From Lactococcus lactis (GTDB lineage Bacteria > Bacillota > Bacilli > Lactobacillales > Streptococcaceae), in NCBI RefSeq assembly GCF_029023865.1, contig NZ_CP118969.1:744001-808000 (forward strand): a stretch of DNA of 64,000 bases, given 5' to 3'. Each line of letters begins with the position of its first letter. Within the stretch, counting starts at the first letter, position 1. A program made the translations under genes and the position numbers. Below, piece after piece: positions 8,187-18,893 of the stretch. A model generated the notes under the pieces. That model saw nothing but the letters and a program-made list of their open reading frames with translations, was not told the DNA's origin and did not search any database.

Positions 8187-8972
8187 TTACATGATGCCCC
8201 AATGATTAAAAGCATTGATGATTCCGTGGTTAGTATTTTCTGTAGAAATAAAATCGGCTAACTCTTTTAATTCAGGAACAGCATTTCCCATTGCCGTTCT
8301 GTGGTCAGCTGCTTTGAATAAATCTAAGTCATTGCGACCATCACCAAAGGCAAAAGTTTGACCAGTGAAATTTAGCACCTCTTTGACATGATTAATTCCT
8401 GTCCCTTTGTTAGTTGTGCTGTTTGTAACATCAATCGAACTTGGAGAGTTCATGAAAAAGTTAAGTTCAGGAACGCGTTCTTTATAATAATCAACTTGAC
8501 TGAGTTGATTGGTCAAAACCAAAAGCATATTGACTTCCTGAGAGAGGTAACGTCTAGCATCTGCCTGTGGCATTGGCATATGAGTGTAAGCATAAGCGGT
8601 TTTAGCTAAGTCAGTTAATTCACTCACCCAATAACCTTGACTGTCATAAAAAGAAAGAGCTTCTGAGTGAGGACTTGCTGCCTCAAGTAATTTTTCAACA
8701 CTACTTGTCGGAATTTCTTCTTTATATATTGTTTCACCATCTAAAACAATATACTGTCCGTTCATGGCAACCGCTCCACTAATCCCAGTTAAACTCATGA
8801 TTTCATCAAGTTCAAAATGTCCACGGCCAGTAGCAATGAAAGGTAAAACACCATTTTCGCGAATCCGATGAATTCCTTCAATAACTTCTTGGTCAAGTTT
8901 ACTTTGACTGTTAAGCAACGTTCCGTCTAAATCGAAGAAGGCTAAAGCCTTATAATCATTGATATTTTCCAT
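8187..8972 (-). CDS. Cof-type HAD hydrolase (sugar or flavin phosphatase)
   Basis: A cytoplasmic Mg-dependent phosphatase of 261 residues. Motif I, FFDLDGTLL, at about 13-21 holds the nucleophile and general-acid aspartates; motif II is the threonine in FIATGRG; motif IV is FGDGRNDLDLF near residues 214-224. The insertion between motifs fits the Cof (class IIB) cap. Substrates of such proteins are usually sugar phosphates, FMN or PLP, and cannot be read from sequence. It stands alone, divergent from ftsK. Confidence 0.87.
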   Translation of the reverse strand: MENINDYKALAFFDLDGTLLNSQSKLDQEVIEGIHRIRENGVLPFIATGRGHFELDEIMSLTGISGAVAMNGQYIVLDGETIYKEEIPTSSVEKLLEAASPHSEALSFYDSQGYWVSELTDLAKTAYAYTHMPMPQADARRYLSQEVNMLLVLTNQLSQVDYYKERVPELNFFMNSPSSIDVTNSTTNKGTGINHVKEVLNFTGQTFAFGDGRNDLDLFKAADHRTAMGNAVPELKELADFISTENTNHGIINAFNHWGIM

Positions 8973-9133
8973 AATTTTATTGTATCAAATTTATGATATA
9001 ATTGTAAGTGGAATTATCCATTCTTTTATAAAGAATTTAAATGACTGACAGAACTGTCAGTTTGTGTTAACTATAAAAATAAATAAATATAATTAATATT
9101 ATTTTACTGACAAACCTGTCAATATTATTAAAA

Positions 9134-11431
9134 ATGAGTGAAAGTAAAAAAATGCCTGCAAAGAAAAAAACAACCAGAAGAAATACTAAAAAAGAACAAC
9201 AGAAAAAGGCCGCAACACGCAAAATGATTGCTTTTTTTGTTGGGCTTCTTTTAATCTTATTTGCGCTTGCTCGCCTAGGAATTGTCGGAGTCTTACTTTA
9301 TAACATTGTCCGCTTGTTTGTTGGTTCTCTTGCGATTGTTTTTCTTCTCTTGCTTGCTGGACTAATGATTATTTCCGTCTTTCGTAAGCAAGTTTTAAAA
9401 GAAAATAAAAGAATTACTCCAGCCATTATTTTAACTTTTATCGGCCTAATGTTTGTCTTTCAAATTCGACTTCATCAAGGATTTAATGAAACTTTTCATC
9501 TTATCTGGTCTGATTTAATGGCTGGCCGTGTCATTCATTTTGTCGGCTCAGGTGTTATTGGAGCATTAATCACCGAGCCTGCTAAAGCCTTGTTTTCAGT
9601 CATTGGTGTCTATATTATTGCTGCAGTACTTTGGTTAGTTGCTATTTATCTTATGATTCCAGGACTTTTCCCTAAAATGCGTGAAGATTTACATCAACGT
9701 TTAGCGAAATGGAAAGAAAAGCATGCCGAAAAAGCAGAAGCTAAAAAAGCAGCGAAAGCACTTGCTGAGCTAGAAAAAAAACAAGCTGTAGCAGAAAGAG
9801 AAGAGCTTCCAGAGGCAGCAGAAAATTCATTATTTACCTCAGCACCTACTGAAATTCCAATTAATATACCAGAAGCGCCTTTTGAAGAAAATGAAACTGA
9901 AACTGAAAGTCCAGTTTTAGCAGAAGTTTCTCTTGATGATGAACCTGTCAATTTTTCAAATACTAATAACTATAACGGTAACTATAAATTACCAACCATT
10001 GATTTACTGGCAGAAGTTCCTGTCAAAAATCAATCAGGCGAACGTGAGAATGTTCGTAAAAATATTGGTATTTTAGAAGAAACTTTCAAATCTTTTGGGA
10101 TTGGTGCCAATGTTGAATCGGCAGTCGTTGGTCCATCAATTACAAAATATGAAATCAAATTAGCGACTGGAACAAAAGTTTCACGCGTTGTTAATTTATC
10201 AGATGATTTAGCATTAGCCTTAGCTGCTAAAGATATCCGAATTGAAGCACCAATTCCTGGGAAATCTTTAGTCGGCGTCGAAATTCCTAATGCCGAAGTT
10301 GCAATGGTTGGTTTCCGCGAAATGTGGGAGGCTGGCAAAACTAATCCAAGCAAATTGTTAGAAATTCCTCTTGGTAAATCATTAGATGGTGGAATTCGCA
10401 CATTTGATTTAACAAGAATGCCTCACTTATTGGTTGCAGGTTCAACTGGTTCAGGTAAATCAGTGGCGGTAAATGGTATTATTACTTCAATTTTGATGAA
10501 AGCTTTGCCTAGTCAAGTGAAGTTTCTGATGGTTGACCCTAAAATGGTCGAACTTTCTGTTTACAATGATATTCCTCATCTATTGATTCCAGTCGTAACA
10601 AATCCACGTAAAGCTTCACGTGCCCTTCAAAAAGTTGTTGACCAAATGGAAGAACGCTATGAACTCTTTAGTCGTTATGGCGTCCGTAACATTGCTGGCT
10701 ATAATGAAAAAGTACAAAGATATAATGCAGAATCAGATGAAAAAATGCTTGAACTTCCTCTGATTGTAGTCATTGTTGATGAATTAGCCGATTTAATGAT
10801 GGTTGCCAGTAAAGAAGTGGAAGATGCAATTATTCGTTTGGGACAAAAAGCTCGAGCAGCAGGGATTCATATGATTCTTGCGACACAACGTCCATCTGTT
10901 GATGTCATTTCTGGACTAATTAAAGCAAATGTTCCTTCAAGAATTGCCTTTGCTGTTTCATCTGGAACAGATTCACGAACAATTTTAGATACTAATGGGG
11001 CTGAAAAATTACTAGGTCGTGGGGATATGCTCTTTAAACCTATTGATGAAAATCATCCGATTCGTTTGCAAGGGGCTTTCTTATCTGACGATGATGTCGA
11101 ATCTGTTGTGACCTTTATTAAAGACCAATCAGAAGCTCAATATGACGAAAGCTTTGACCCTGGTGAGGTAGATGAGAGTCAAGTTGGTACGGGCGCTTCA
11201 AATACAGGATCTGGTGACCCCTTATTTGAAGAAGCACGAAATATGGTTATTATGGCTCAAAAAGCTTCAACGGCTCAATTGCAACGGGCTTTAAAAGTTG
11301 GATTCAATCGCGCCTCTGACTTGATGAATGAGTTGGAAGCGCAGGGAATTGTTGGTCCTGCTAAAGGAACGACTCCTCGTAAAGTCCTTGTTAGTCCAGA
11401 TGGAGAATTTATTGGAGGAGTAGAAGAGTGA
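9134..11431 (+). CDS. ftsK: DNA translocase FtsK/SpoIIIE
   Basis: Pumps DNA across the closing septum and helps resolve chromosome dimers. Of 765 residues, about 25-180 hold four or so membrane helices, about 190-285 form a charged linker, and the rest is the motor: Walker A GSTGSGKS at 436-443, Walker [12 protein letters not shown], and a C-terminal winged-helix gamma domain ([19 protein letters not shown]). No clear Shine-Dalgarno precedes ATG 9134; the upstream 100 bp instead carry two exact copies and near-copies of the dispersed motif. The next gene overlaps by 4 bases, so the two are coupled. Confidence 0.95.
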   Translation: MSESKKMPAKKKTTRRNTKKEQQKKAATRKMIAFFVGLLLILFALARLGIVGVLLYNIVRLFVGSLAIVFLLLLAGLMIISVFRKQVLKENKRITPAIILTFIGLMFVFQIRLHQGFNETFHLIWSDLMAGRVIHFVGSGVIGALITEPAKALFSVIGVYIIAAVLWLVAIYLMIPGLFPKMREDLHQRLAKWKEKHAEKAEAKKAAKALAELEKKQAVAEREELPEAAENSLFTSAPTEIPINIPEAPFEENETETESPVLAEVSLDDEPVNFSNTNNYNGNYKLPTIDLLAEVPVKNQSGERENVRKNIGILEETFKSFGIGANVESAVVGPSITKYEIKLATGTKVSRVVNLSDDLALALAAKDIRIEAPIPGKSLVGVEIPNAEVAMVGFREMWEAGKTNPSKLLEIPLGKSLDGGIRTFDLTRMPHLLVAGSTGSGKSVAVNGIITSILMKALPSQVKFLMVDPKMVELSVYNDIPHLLIPVVTNPRKASRALQKVVDQMEERYELFSRYGVRNIAGYNEKVQRYNAESDEKMLELPLIVVIVDELADLMMVASKEVEDAIIRLGQKARAAGIHMILATQRPSVDVISGLIKANVPSRIAFAVSSGTDSRTILDTNGAEKLLGRGDMLFKPIDENHPIRLQGAFLSDDDVESVVTFIKDQSEAQYDESFDPGEVDESQVGTGASNTGSGDPLFEEARNMVIMAQKASTAQLQRALKVGFNRASDLMNELEAQGIVGPAKGTTPRKVLVSPDGEFIGGVEE

Positions 11432-12003
11432 GTGAAGAACTATATTATCGTCACTATTTTCTACAAATCTATGAAATCTTACGAGAAGATGAACAAAATA
11501 AAAAACTTTCAATCAAGGAAAAAAATGTTTTAGCTGATGCTTTGGTTTTAAATGAACGCAAAGAACCAGTTTTACAAATATTAGGCCAGCTTTATATGCG
11601 CTTAGAATTTTGGAATCGGCCTGCTGATGATGAGATTTTAAAAGGCGGCATGAAAGCCCCAGTCAGAACACTTTATGAAGAATTAAAGGCAGATAAAAAT
11701 ATCACTTCTTCACAAAAATTTATTCCAGGAGTTGAAGCGTATCGACCGATTACATGGAATGATGCTTTGTATGGAAATAAAATGACCGAAGATGATGGCT
11801 TTATCGGTGGGGGCTATGTCACTTTTGACTCTAATGAAAAATATAAATCAATGGAAGAGAGAATAGCCGTACCTGATAATGAAATTGTTAGAAATGCAAA
11901 ATCAAGTTTTGCTAAACTCTTTCAAGTTGGTTGTTTAGGTTTTGCTCTGCTCATCCTGCTCCTTGTTCTCTTGGGGTTTGCTTTAAAAATGGTAACGAGG
12001 TAG
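11428..12003 (+). CDS. C-tail-anchored protein co-translated with ftsK
   Basis: I do not recognise this 191-residue protein. Residues 1-165 are soluble and charged with no motif I can name, and about 168-188 form a single strongly hydrophobic segment followed by MVTR, so the bulk is probably cytoplasmic and anchored by its C-terminus. It starts at GTG 11428, overlapping the ftsK stop by 4 bases, and holA begins 7 bases after it. This operon position suggests a link to chromosome or division work, an inference only. Confidence 0.75.
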   Translation: MSEELYYRHYFLQIYEILREDEQNKKLSIKEKNVLADALVLNERKEPVLQILGQLYMRLEFWNRPADDEILKGGMKAPVRTLYEELKADKNITSSQKFIPGVEAYRPITWNDALYGNKMTEDDGFIGGGYVTFDSNEKYKSMEERIAVPDNEIVRNAKSSFAKLFQVGCLGFALLILLLVLLGFALKMVTR

Positions 12004-12009
12004 TTAAAA

Positions 12010-13014
12010 ATGACAGTATTTGATGAATTTAATGAAATCAAAAGAAAAGGACTCCCTCAAATTTTAGTAATTTTTGGTGAGTCAAGGGAACTAGTTGGAG
12101 AATTGAAAAATCAACTCTTAACAGAGGTTAATTTCGAGCCAACGGATTTGAGTCAGACTTATTATGACTTAACTCCTAGTAATAGCGATTTAGCCCTTGA
12201 AGATTTGGAATCTCTCCCTTTTTTCTCAGATTCTCGGTTGGTAATCCTGGAAAACTTGGTTAATTTAACAACGGCTAAAAAAAGTGTTTTAGATGAAAAA
12301 CAGTTGAAGCGCTTTGAAAATTTTTTAGATGATCCGCCGGAAACTACGCAACTTGTTTTAATCCTTTATGGAAAATTGGACAGTCGTCTTAAAGTTGTTA
12401 AAAAATTAAAAGCTAAAGCAGCTTTGCTTGAAGCACAAGAATTAAAGAGTCAAGAATTAATTCAATATTTTAGTCGAATAAGCCCTTTACCAAAGGCAGT
12501 TTTGAGTTTAATTGCCGCTAAATCAAATGATAATTTTTCAGTAATGAAGCAAAATATTGACCTCGTTCAAACTTATGCACTAGGGCGAGAAGTGACACTT
12601 GATGATGTGGAAAAAGTCGTCCCAAAATCGCTACAAGATAATATTTTTGCCTTAACTGATTTAATTTTTAAAGGAAAAATTGATGAGGCGCGTGATTTAG
12701 TACATGATTTGACCTTGCAAGGGGAAGATTTAATTAAAATATTAGCTATTTTGACAAATTCTTATCGTTTGTATTTACAAGTCAAACTTTTCCAAGCCAA
12801 GGGTTGGCAAGAAAATCAACAAGTTGCCTTTTTAAAAATGCACCCTTATCCTGTAAAATTGGCCAATCAATTGGTTAGAAAATTAAACGTTAAATCCTTA
12901 AAAAATGGACTTTCTGATTTAATTAAACTTGATTTTGATATAAAAACAAGTGCAGCTGATAAATCCTATCTTTTTGATATCACTTTAATCAGGTTGACCT
13001 TGAAAAAAAACTGA
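12010..13014 (+). CDS. holA: DNA polymerase III subunit delta
   Basis: The delta subunit opens the beta clamp within the clamp loader. At 334 residues it fits the Gram-positive HolA/YqeN length. The order of features is an N-terminal P-loop-like fold without a true Walker A (QILVIFGESREL), then SLPFFSDSRLVIL, a lid region around PPETTQLVLILYGKLDSR, and a helical C-terminal collar domain (GEDLIKILAILTNSYRLYLQVK). ATG 12010 follows GAGG. It sits at the end of the ftsK group and overlaps nothing downstream. Confidence 0.88.
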   Translation: MTVFDEFNEIKRKGLPQILVIFGESRELVGELKNQLLTEVNFEPTDLSQTYYDLTPSNSDLALEDLESLPFFSDSRLVILENLVNLTTAKKSVLDEKQLKRFENFLDDPPETTQLVLILYGKLDSRLKVVKKLKAKAALLEAQELKSQELIQYFSRISPLPKAVLSLIAAKSNDNFSVMKQNIDLVQTYALGREVTLDDVEKVVPKSLQDNIFALTDLIFKGKIDEARDLVHDLTLQGEDLIKILAILTNSYRLYLQVKLFQAKGWQENQQVAFLKMHPYPVKLANQLVRKLNVKSLKNGLSDLIKLDFDIKTSAADKSYLFDITLIRLTLKKN

Positions 13015-13067
13015 AAATCTGTTATCATAAATAATGGACATTTTATAATGATGATGAAGAGGTAAAA

Positions 13068-13454
13068 ATGCCGACATTTAAATTTACGCCTAAAGATATC
13101 TATGAAGCAGACTTCTCTACAAAGATGCGTGGTTACGATAAAGAAGAAGTCGATGAACTCCTTGATGACGTTATTGCTGATTATGAAACTTATCAGACTG
13201 AAAACTTGCGTCTTCAAGAGGAAAATGAGTTTTTGAAGAAAAAGATTGCTGAATTAGAAATGCAAGTTTCTAAACCAAATCAAGCAAATCTTGATGATAC
13301 ACAACGCTTTGACCCTAACCAAATTCTTCAAGCACGTTCAAGTAAACCAAAAGTGGAAATGCGTAATCCAAGTAATTTTGATTTACTCAAACGAATTAAT
13401 CGTTTAGAACAAGCTGTATTTGGACCTAACGGCATTGCTAGTGAAAACAACTAA
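13068..13454 (+). CDS. gpsB: cell division regulator GpsB (DivIVA family)
   Basis: A septal protein that coordinates peptidoglycan synthesis in cocci. The 128 residues have the DivIVA/GpsB N-terminal domain (FTPKDIYEADFSTKMRGYDKEEVDELLDDV, split here at natural turns: IYEADF, MRGYDKEEVDEFL-like), followed by a coiled coil at about residues 35-68 and a short C-terminal helix (NPSNFDLLKRINRLEQAVFG). It lies directly before rnpB, as in streptococci. ATG 13068 follows GAGG. Confidence 0.93.
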   Translation: MPTFKFTPKDIYEADFSTKMRGYDKEEVDELLDDVIADYETYQTENLRLQEENEFLKKKIAELEMQVSKPNQANLDDTQRFDPNQILQARSSKPKVEMRNPSNFDLLKRINRLEQAVFGPNGIASENN

Positions 13455-13581
13455 GAAAATATAAAATTGAAATGTTTTATGTTCTGCATTAGGTTTAGCA
13501 ATGAACCTTTTTGCAAACTTCACAAGATGTGAAGGCAAAGATTTTGGTAAATGAACTTTATTGTTCTGCTTAATTTTTGAT

Positions 13582-13980
13582 AGAAACAGTTTTCGGATAA
13601 TCGCGCGATTTTTTTGTAAATCGTGAGGAAAGTCCATGCTCGCGCGTTGCTGAGATGCACGCAGTGATTGTGCTAGGTCAAACAATAAACCTAGGTAGGA
13701 GCGTCATGCCTAACGGCTGGCCAAAACGCTAAGTCTTTTGATATGCGTGAGTAGCCTGTAAAAGTGCCATAGAGACGAGTCTTAGAGGAAACTCTAAGAA
13801 TGGAACGTGGTAAACCCCTCAAGCGAGCAACCCAAACTTATGGTCGGGGCACTTGACTAGCCAAAATGAAGGCGTGGTCGAGGCTGAAATTAAGAATTTT
13901 GGCAGACAGATGATTATCGAAGGGGAGATTCACGAATGTGAATTGAACTGGAACAAAACATGGCTTATAGAAAACTGTAT
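13582..13980 (+). ncRNA. rnpB: RNase P RNA (type B)
   Basis: The catalytic RNA of tRNA 5' processing. The P1 strands ACAGTTTT (13586-13593) and AAAACTGT (13971-13978) pair. The universally conserved CR-I (GAGGAAAGTCCATGCTCGC) lies at 13623-13641, and the 3' part has the conserved ACAAAACATGGCTTATAG. The ~395-nt length and the Gram-positive layout indicate type B. The gap from gpsB to P1 (13455-13581) holds two hairpins, including CTTCACA/TGTGAAG at about 13519-13535. Exact ends are estimated from P1. Confidence 0.94.
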
Positions 13981-13986
13981 GACACA

Positions 13987-14015
13987 GGCTGGGGCTTTTA
14001 GCCTCGGCTTTTTTT
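13987..14015 (+). terminator. terminator of rnpB
   Basis: GGCTGGGGCT pairs with AGCCTCGGCT (some G-U) around a TTT loop and is followed by TTTTTT. Confidence 0.85.
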
Positions 14016-14087
14016 GATAAATAGTGTTTAATTGAAATAGATAGAATTATCTCTGTTCATTTTATGCAGAGAATGGAAAGTTAAAAA

Positions 14088-15242
14088 ATGCAAAAGAAAT
14101 TCAAGTTATTAGCAACTTCTTCAAGTGGTTTAGAGAGTTTAGTTGCTCGCGAACTTCGTAATCTGGAAATTGAAAATGTTTCGATTGACGACCGTTCACG
14201 TGTCTTCTTTGAGGGAAATTTGGCAACAATTGCTAAGGCGAATCTTTGGTTAAGAACGGCTGACCGTGTAAAAATTGTAGTTGGGGAATTTAAAGCTAGA
14301 ACATTTGATGAATTGTTTGAAAATGTTTATGCGCTTCCCTGGGCAGAGCTCATTCCTTTTGGAAGCCAATTTCCTGTCAGCAAAGCTAAAGCGGTGAAAT
14401 CAACTTTACATAATGAGCCGTCAATTCAAAGTATCACTAAAAAAGCGATTGTCAAAAAATTACAGACGACATATCATCGTCCTGAAGGTGTTCCAATTCC
14501 TGAAAATGGAGCTAAATTTTCAATTGAGATTGCTTTACATAAAGATATGGCAACTGTATTGATTGATACGACTGGCGATTCTTTATTTAAACGAGGCTAT
14601 CGTTCAGAAAAAGGAGAAGCTCCTTTGAAAGAAAATATGGCAGCTTCGATTATTTTATTAACCAATTGGTTAGCAAATCCTCGTCGTGCTTTTGTTGATC
14701 CTACTTGTGGTTCTGGAACATTTACAATTGAAGCAGCAATGCTGGCTTTAAATATGGCACCAGGAATGAATCGTCCATTTGCTTTTACTGCATGGCCTTG
14801 GTTTGATGAAGAAATTTTGAAACAAGAAAAAGCTTTGGCCAAAAAACAAATTCGTACAGATTTAGAATTGGATATTCAAGGTTTTGACATTGATGGAAAA
14901 ATGATTGAAATTGCAAAACATAATGCACTTGCGGCAGGCCTTTCAGATGTGATAAAATATAAGCAAATGCGACTTCAAGATTTTAGAACTGATAAGCTTG
15001 ACGGTGTCTTAGTTTCTAACCCGCCTTATGGGGTGCGTTTGGAAGATGAAGAAGCTGTTGCAGCTCTTTATGGTGAAATGGGTAAAACTTTTGCGCCACT
15101 AGAAACTTGGAGTAAATACATTTTGACGAGTGATGTCGCTTTTGAAAAGCATTATGGGGCAAAAGCAACTAAAAAACGCAAACTATATAACGGAACACTT
15201 AGAACAGATTTGTATATGTATTTCGGAAAACGTATGAAATAA
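14088..15242 (+). CDS. THUMP-domain class I SAM-dependent rRNA methyltransferase (RlmL/YpsC type)
   Basis: Probably methylates a guanine N2 of 23S rRNA, by analogy with RlmL. Residues 1-160 hold a ferredoxin-like plus THUMP RNA-binding region. The methyltransferase fold follows, with the SAM-binding motif DPTCGSGTF near residues 205-213 and the catalytic (D/N)PPY-type motif SNPPYG near 310-315. The length of 384 fits YpsC rather than the fused RlmKL. It lies between rnpB and mapZ, the arrangement known in streptococci. ATG 14088 follows GGAAAG. Confidence 0.9.
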   Translation: MQKKFKLLATSSSGLESLVARELRNLEIENVSIDDRSRVFFEGNLATIAKANLWLRTADRVKIVVGEFKARTFDELFENVYALPWAELIPFGSQFPVSKAKAVKSTLHNEPSIQSITKKAIVKKLQTTYHRPEGVPIPENGAKFSIEIALHKDMATVLIDTTGDSLFKRGYRSEKGEAPLKENMAASIILLTNWLANPRRAFVDPTCGSGTFTIEAAMLALNMAPGMNRPFAFTAWPWFDEEILKQEKALAKKQIRTDLELDIQGFDIDGKMIEIAKHNALAAGLSDVIKYKQMRLQDFRTDKLDGVLVSNPPYGVRLEDEEAVAALYGEMGKTFAPLETWSKYILTSDVAFEKHYGAKATKKRKLYNGTLRTDLYMYFGKRMK

Positions 15243-15246
15243 ATTT

Positions 15247-15309
15247 TACTGACAGAACAAAAAGCTATTACTAAAACAAAAAAATTTTAGTGATGACGGC
15301 TGTCAGTAA
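15247..15309 (+). terminator. long stem-loop between the methyltransferase and mapZ
   Basis: TTACTGACAG pairs with CTGTCAGTAA, and inside it TACTAAAA pairs with TTTTAGTG around an A-rich loop. The outer arms are an inverted pair of the dispersed motif. The sequence after it is AAAATT, so termination may be weak. Confidence 0.5.
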
Positions 15310-15389
15310 AAATTCAGACGAGTTTGAGCAACTCTCGTTGTCTGATTCACCATTTTATTGGAATTGTGGGAATCTTATTCGGAGGAAAA

Positions 15390-17390
15390 ATGTCAAACAA
15401 AAATAAAAAAAATAGAAACAAAAACAAAAATAATAACAATAATAAACCAAAAAATGAGCAACAAATTGGTGAAAAAACTTTGAAACTTCAAGATTTACAA
15501 GATTTTACCGTAGGGCAAATTGTTGCAGAATCAAAACGTGTTGATAAAGAAAATGAAGAAAATGAGTCTGTTTTAGATAAATATATTCGTCAGCACCGTG
15601 GAGAAATTGAAGAAGCTAAAAGTAAAAATTTGGACGAATTCATTCAGGCAGAACGTACAAATATAGAAGTTCCGGTTGAAGAAGATAAAGAAGCTAAGTC
15701 AGAAAAACTTCAAGAAGTTTCCAAAGAGGAAATCGACGAGAATGATGAATTAGCAGCTTCAAAAATTGAAACTGAAAAAGTTACTGACAGTTCTGATTCT
15801 GATTTGTCAGCAGAAAATAAAGACTTAGAAGTTGCTGACAAGGAAAGCGAAGAAACTAAAAAATCAAAAAATGATTTAGTTTTAGATCCAGTTGTGATGG
15901 TCGACGCTCCTGTCAGTACTTTGCCAGAGCAAAAAGAAGCTCCGCAAGTTGAAGAAGTCAAGAAAACTGAACCAACTGACGAAGAAGAAGCCGAAAGTCC
16001 ACAAGATGAGAAGGTAGTTGCTGCACCAGTTATGATGTCAGCAAACGAAGTTCCAATGGACGAGCCAAGTGAACCAGAAATTTCTGAAACTGACACTAAA
16101 ACTGATTCAATAATTGACGAAAAATCAGAAGTTGAACCAAAAGTAACAGAAGAACCAGCAGAAGAAATTAAATCTGATTCAAAAGAAGATTCTACTGAAA
16201 ATAATCAAGCCCTTGAATCGGGAGCTGAGGAAAAAGTGACAGATTCACCAAAAGAGACAAAAAGTGATATTCCTGATAAAGTTATTACTGCTGAATCAGT
16301 TTCACCTCACTTACTAGCTGAAACAACATCCTTTAAAGCAGATAAAGTAGAAGAAAATGCGGCAAAAATTACTGACGAAAAGTCAAAAAATCGTAAAAAA
16401 CCAATCATTATTGGTCTATGTGCAATTGTTTTAATTGCAGCTGGAGCGATTGGATTTGCCCAATATAATAGTCATCAAAAAGGGAAAACGGTTCAAACTT
16501 ATCAAAGCAGTCAGAGTGATTTAGATAAATATCAGAAACAATACGATGCTTTTTTCACTGACAAATCACATACTATTTTGAGAAATAGTCAATTTAGCAA
16601 GTTATCAGCTCTTGAAACTTTAGTTGATGCTCACAAAAATTCCATGGCATGGTCAAATGCAGTTTCTGATACAGAAAGCCTAAAAGACCAAATTAATGCG
16701 ATTAAGAAAGTGAATGCTCTCTTTACTAGCGCAGCAATTACTGACGGAAAACTTGATTCATCAGCTAAAATAGTGGCAAATGTAAAAGTTCCAGAAACTC
16801 CTAAAACAACCAATGAAACCCTGAATAAATTACTGACACAAGCCATTGATTTAGCTAAGAGCCAAGTTGCTAAGGAAAGTTCAGCTAAAGCGTCTGCAAG
16901 TGCAGCAGAAGCCAAAGCGAATCAAGGAGCTACTAGCCAAAGTTCTACATCAAGTACAGCTAGTCAAAGCAATTCTACGACGACTCCTTCGTCAGCAGCT
17001 TCAGCAGGTTCAAGTACAAATGCCAGCACAAGTAGTAATGCTAATGGTTTGAGTAGCAACGGAGTTAATTTAGAAGTATCAGCAGCACGTGTCCAACCTC
17101 AAGCTGGAGTCAACACGAATGATCCTGCTTTCACATGGGGAGCTGGAATTAAAGAAATGGTTCTGAATAAAGCCCGTGAACGCGGCTATATTACAGGAGA
17201 TAATTATATTTTAGTTCCAACAGCGATTCATACAACCAATGGTTCCCAAGGTTTCCCAGCCGGAATTGTTAGTGGTTATTACAATCTTTATGCACCAGAT
17301 GGTCGGTATTTAGTATCAATCAATGCTAAAACAGGTTTCTTTGTTGGTAATGGTTCTGGTCATGCTGATAACTTAGATTATGACGCATAG
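15390..17390 (+). CDS. mapZ: mid-cell-anchored division protein MapZ (LocZ)
   Basis: Marks the division site and positions FtsZ in streptococci and relatives. The start is ATG 15390, after GGAGG; the frame is open to 15324 but without a ribosome site. The N-terminal motif (FTVGQIVAESKR, then SVLDKYIRQHRGEIEEAK) is the conserved FtsZ-contacting segment of MapZ. A long acidic cytoplasmic region follows, with a single membrane helix at about 337-357, an extracellular helical domain, a Ser/Thr-rich linker (about 505-560) and a conserved C-terminal domain to residue 666. Synteny with gpsB, rnpB and the THUMP methyltransferase supports the call. It is longer than the pneumococcal protein, mainly in the acidic part. 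Confidence 0.92.
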   Translation: MSNKNKKNRNKNKNNNNNKPKNEQQIGEKTLKLQDLQDFTVGQIVAESKRVDKENEENESVLDKYIRQHRGEIEEAKSKNLDEFIQAERTNIEVPVEEDKEAKSEKLQEVSKEEIDENDELAASKIETEKVTDSSDSDLSAENKDLEVADKESEETKKSKNDLVLDPVVMVDAPVSTLPEQKEAPQVEEVKKTEPTDEEEAESPQDEKVVAAPVMMSANEVPMDEPSEPEISETDTKTDSIIDEKSEVEPKVTEEPAEEIKSDSKEDSTENNQALESGAEEKVTDSPKETKSDIPDKVITAESVSPHLLAETTSFKADKVEENAAKITDEKSKNRKKPIIIGLCAIVLIAAGAIGFAQYNSHQKGKTVQTYQSSQSDLDKYQKQYDAFFTDKSHTILRNSQFSKLSALETLVDAHKNSMAWSNAVSDTESLKDQINAIKKVNALFTSAAITDGKLDSSAKIVANVKVPETPKTTNETLNKLLTQAIDLAKSQVAKESSAKASASAAEAKANQGATSQSSTSSTASQSNSTTTPSSAASAGSSTNASTSSNANGLSSNGVNLEVSAARVQPQAGVNTNDPAFTWGAGIKEMVLNKARERGYITGDNYILVPTAIHTTNGSQGFPAGIVSGYYNLYAPDGRYLVSINAKTGFFVGNGSGHADNLDYDA

Positions 17391-17400
17391 AAAATAAAAA

Positions 17401-17430
17401 ATAATCATCATTTTGATGATTATTTTTTTT
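17401..17430 (+). terminator. terminator of mapZ
   Basis: ATAATCATCA/TGATGATTAT with a TTT loop is followed by eight Ts. Confidence 0.88.
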
Positions 17431-17540
17431 ACTGACAGAAACCTACTGACAGAAACCTACTGACAGAAACTTACTGACAAAAAATTCACTGACAAAAATT
17501 TACTGACAAAAAATTCACTGACAAAAATTTACTGACAAAA
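17431..17540. repeat. eight tandem copies of a 14-15-bp ACTGACA unit
   Basis: ACTGACA begins at 17431, 17445, 17459, 17473, 17488, 17502, 17517 and 17531. The first three units read ACTGACAGAAAC(C/T)T; the next alternate ACTGACAAAAAATTC and ACTGACAAAAATTT. The array lies exactly between the converging terminators of mapZ and pepQ. Confidence 0.95.
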
Positions 17541-17571
17541 AAACTTTCGCCAAAATCAGCGAAAGTTTTTT
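17540..17571 (-). terminator. terminator of pepQ
   Basis: AAAACTTTCGC/GCGAAAGTTTT around an 8-nt loop, read on the minus strand after pepQ, with an A/T-rich flank supplying the U-tract. Confidence 0.85.
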
Positions 17572-17590
17572 ACTTTTATCAATTATTCGA

Positions 17591-18721
<1,131 letters not shown>

Positions 18722-18800
18722 TCATGAAAATAAAAAACACTATATCCCCTATTCTACGCTATTTTTATTAAAAAATCACGTAAAAAAACATAGCTGAAGG

Positions 18801-18851
18801 TTGAAAAGGTTTACAGTTAATGATATAATTTGTAAATGAAAATGGTTTTCA
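18801..18851 (+). promoter_or_regulatory. ccpA promoter with operator-like palindrome
   Basis: TTGAAA (18801-18806) and TATAAT (18824-18829) are 17 bp apart. A 15-base palindrome, TGAAAA TGG TTTTCA, at 18837-18851 lies at the expected transcription start. It resembles a cre but has a one-base-longer centre lacking CG; autoregulation is an inference. Confidence 0.6.
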
Positions 18852-18893
18852 TAAATACTATGAATAAAAAGAAAAGAAAGAGGATAGCCAATT

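Noticed and set aside
13404-13685. Minus-strand frame of 93 codons over the gpsB end and rnpB
   Set aside because: It lies across RNase P RNA and has no coding support.
15710-16096. Long minus-strand frame opposite mapZ (Ser-rich)
   Set aside because: A shadow of the Glu/Asp-rich mapZ coding sequence.
17431-17540. Possible CRISPR array
   Set aside because: Units of 14-15 bp follow one another without unique spacers, and no cas gene is present.
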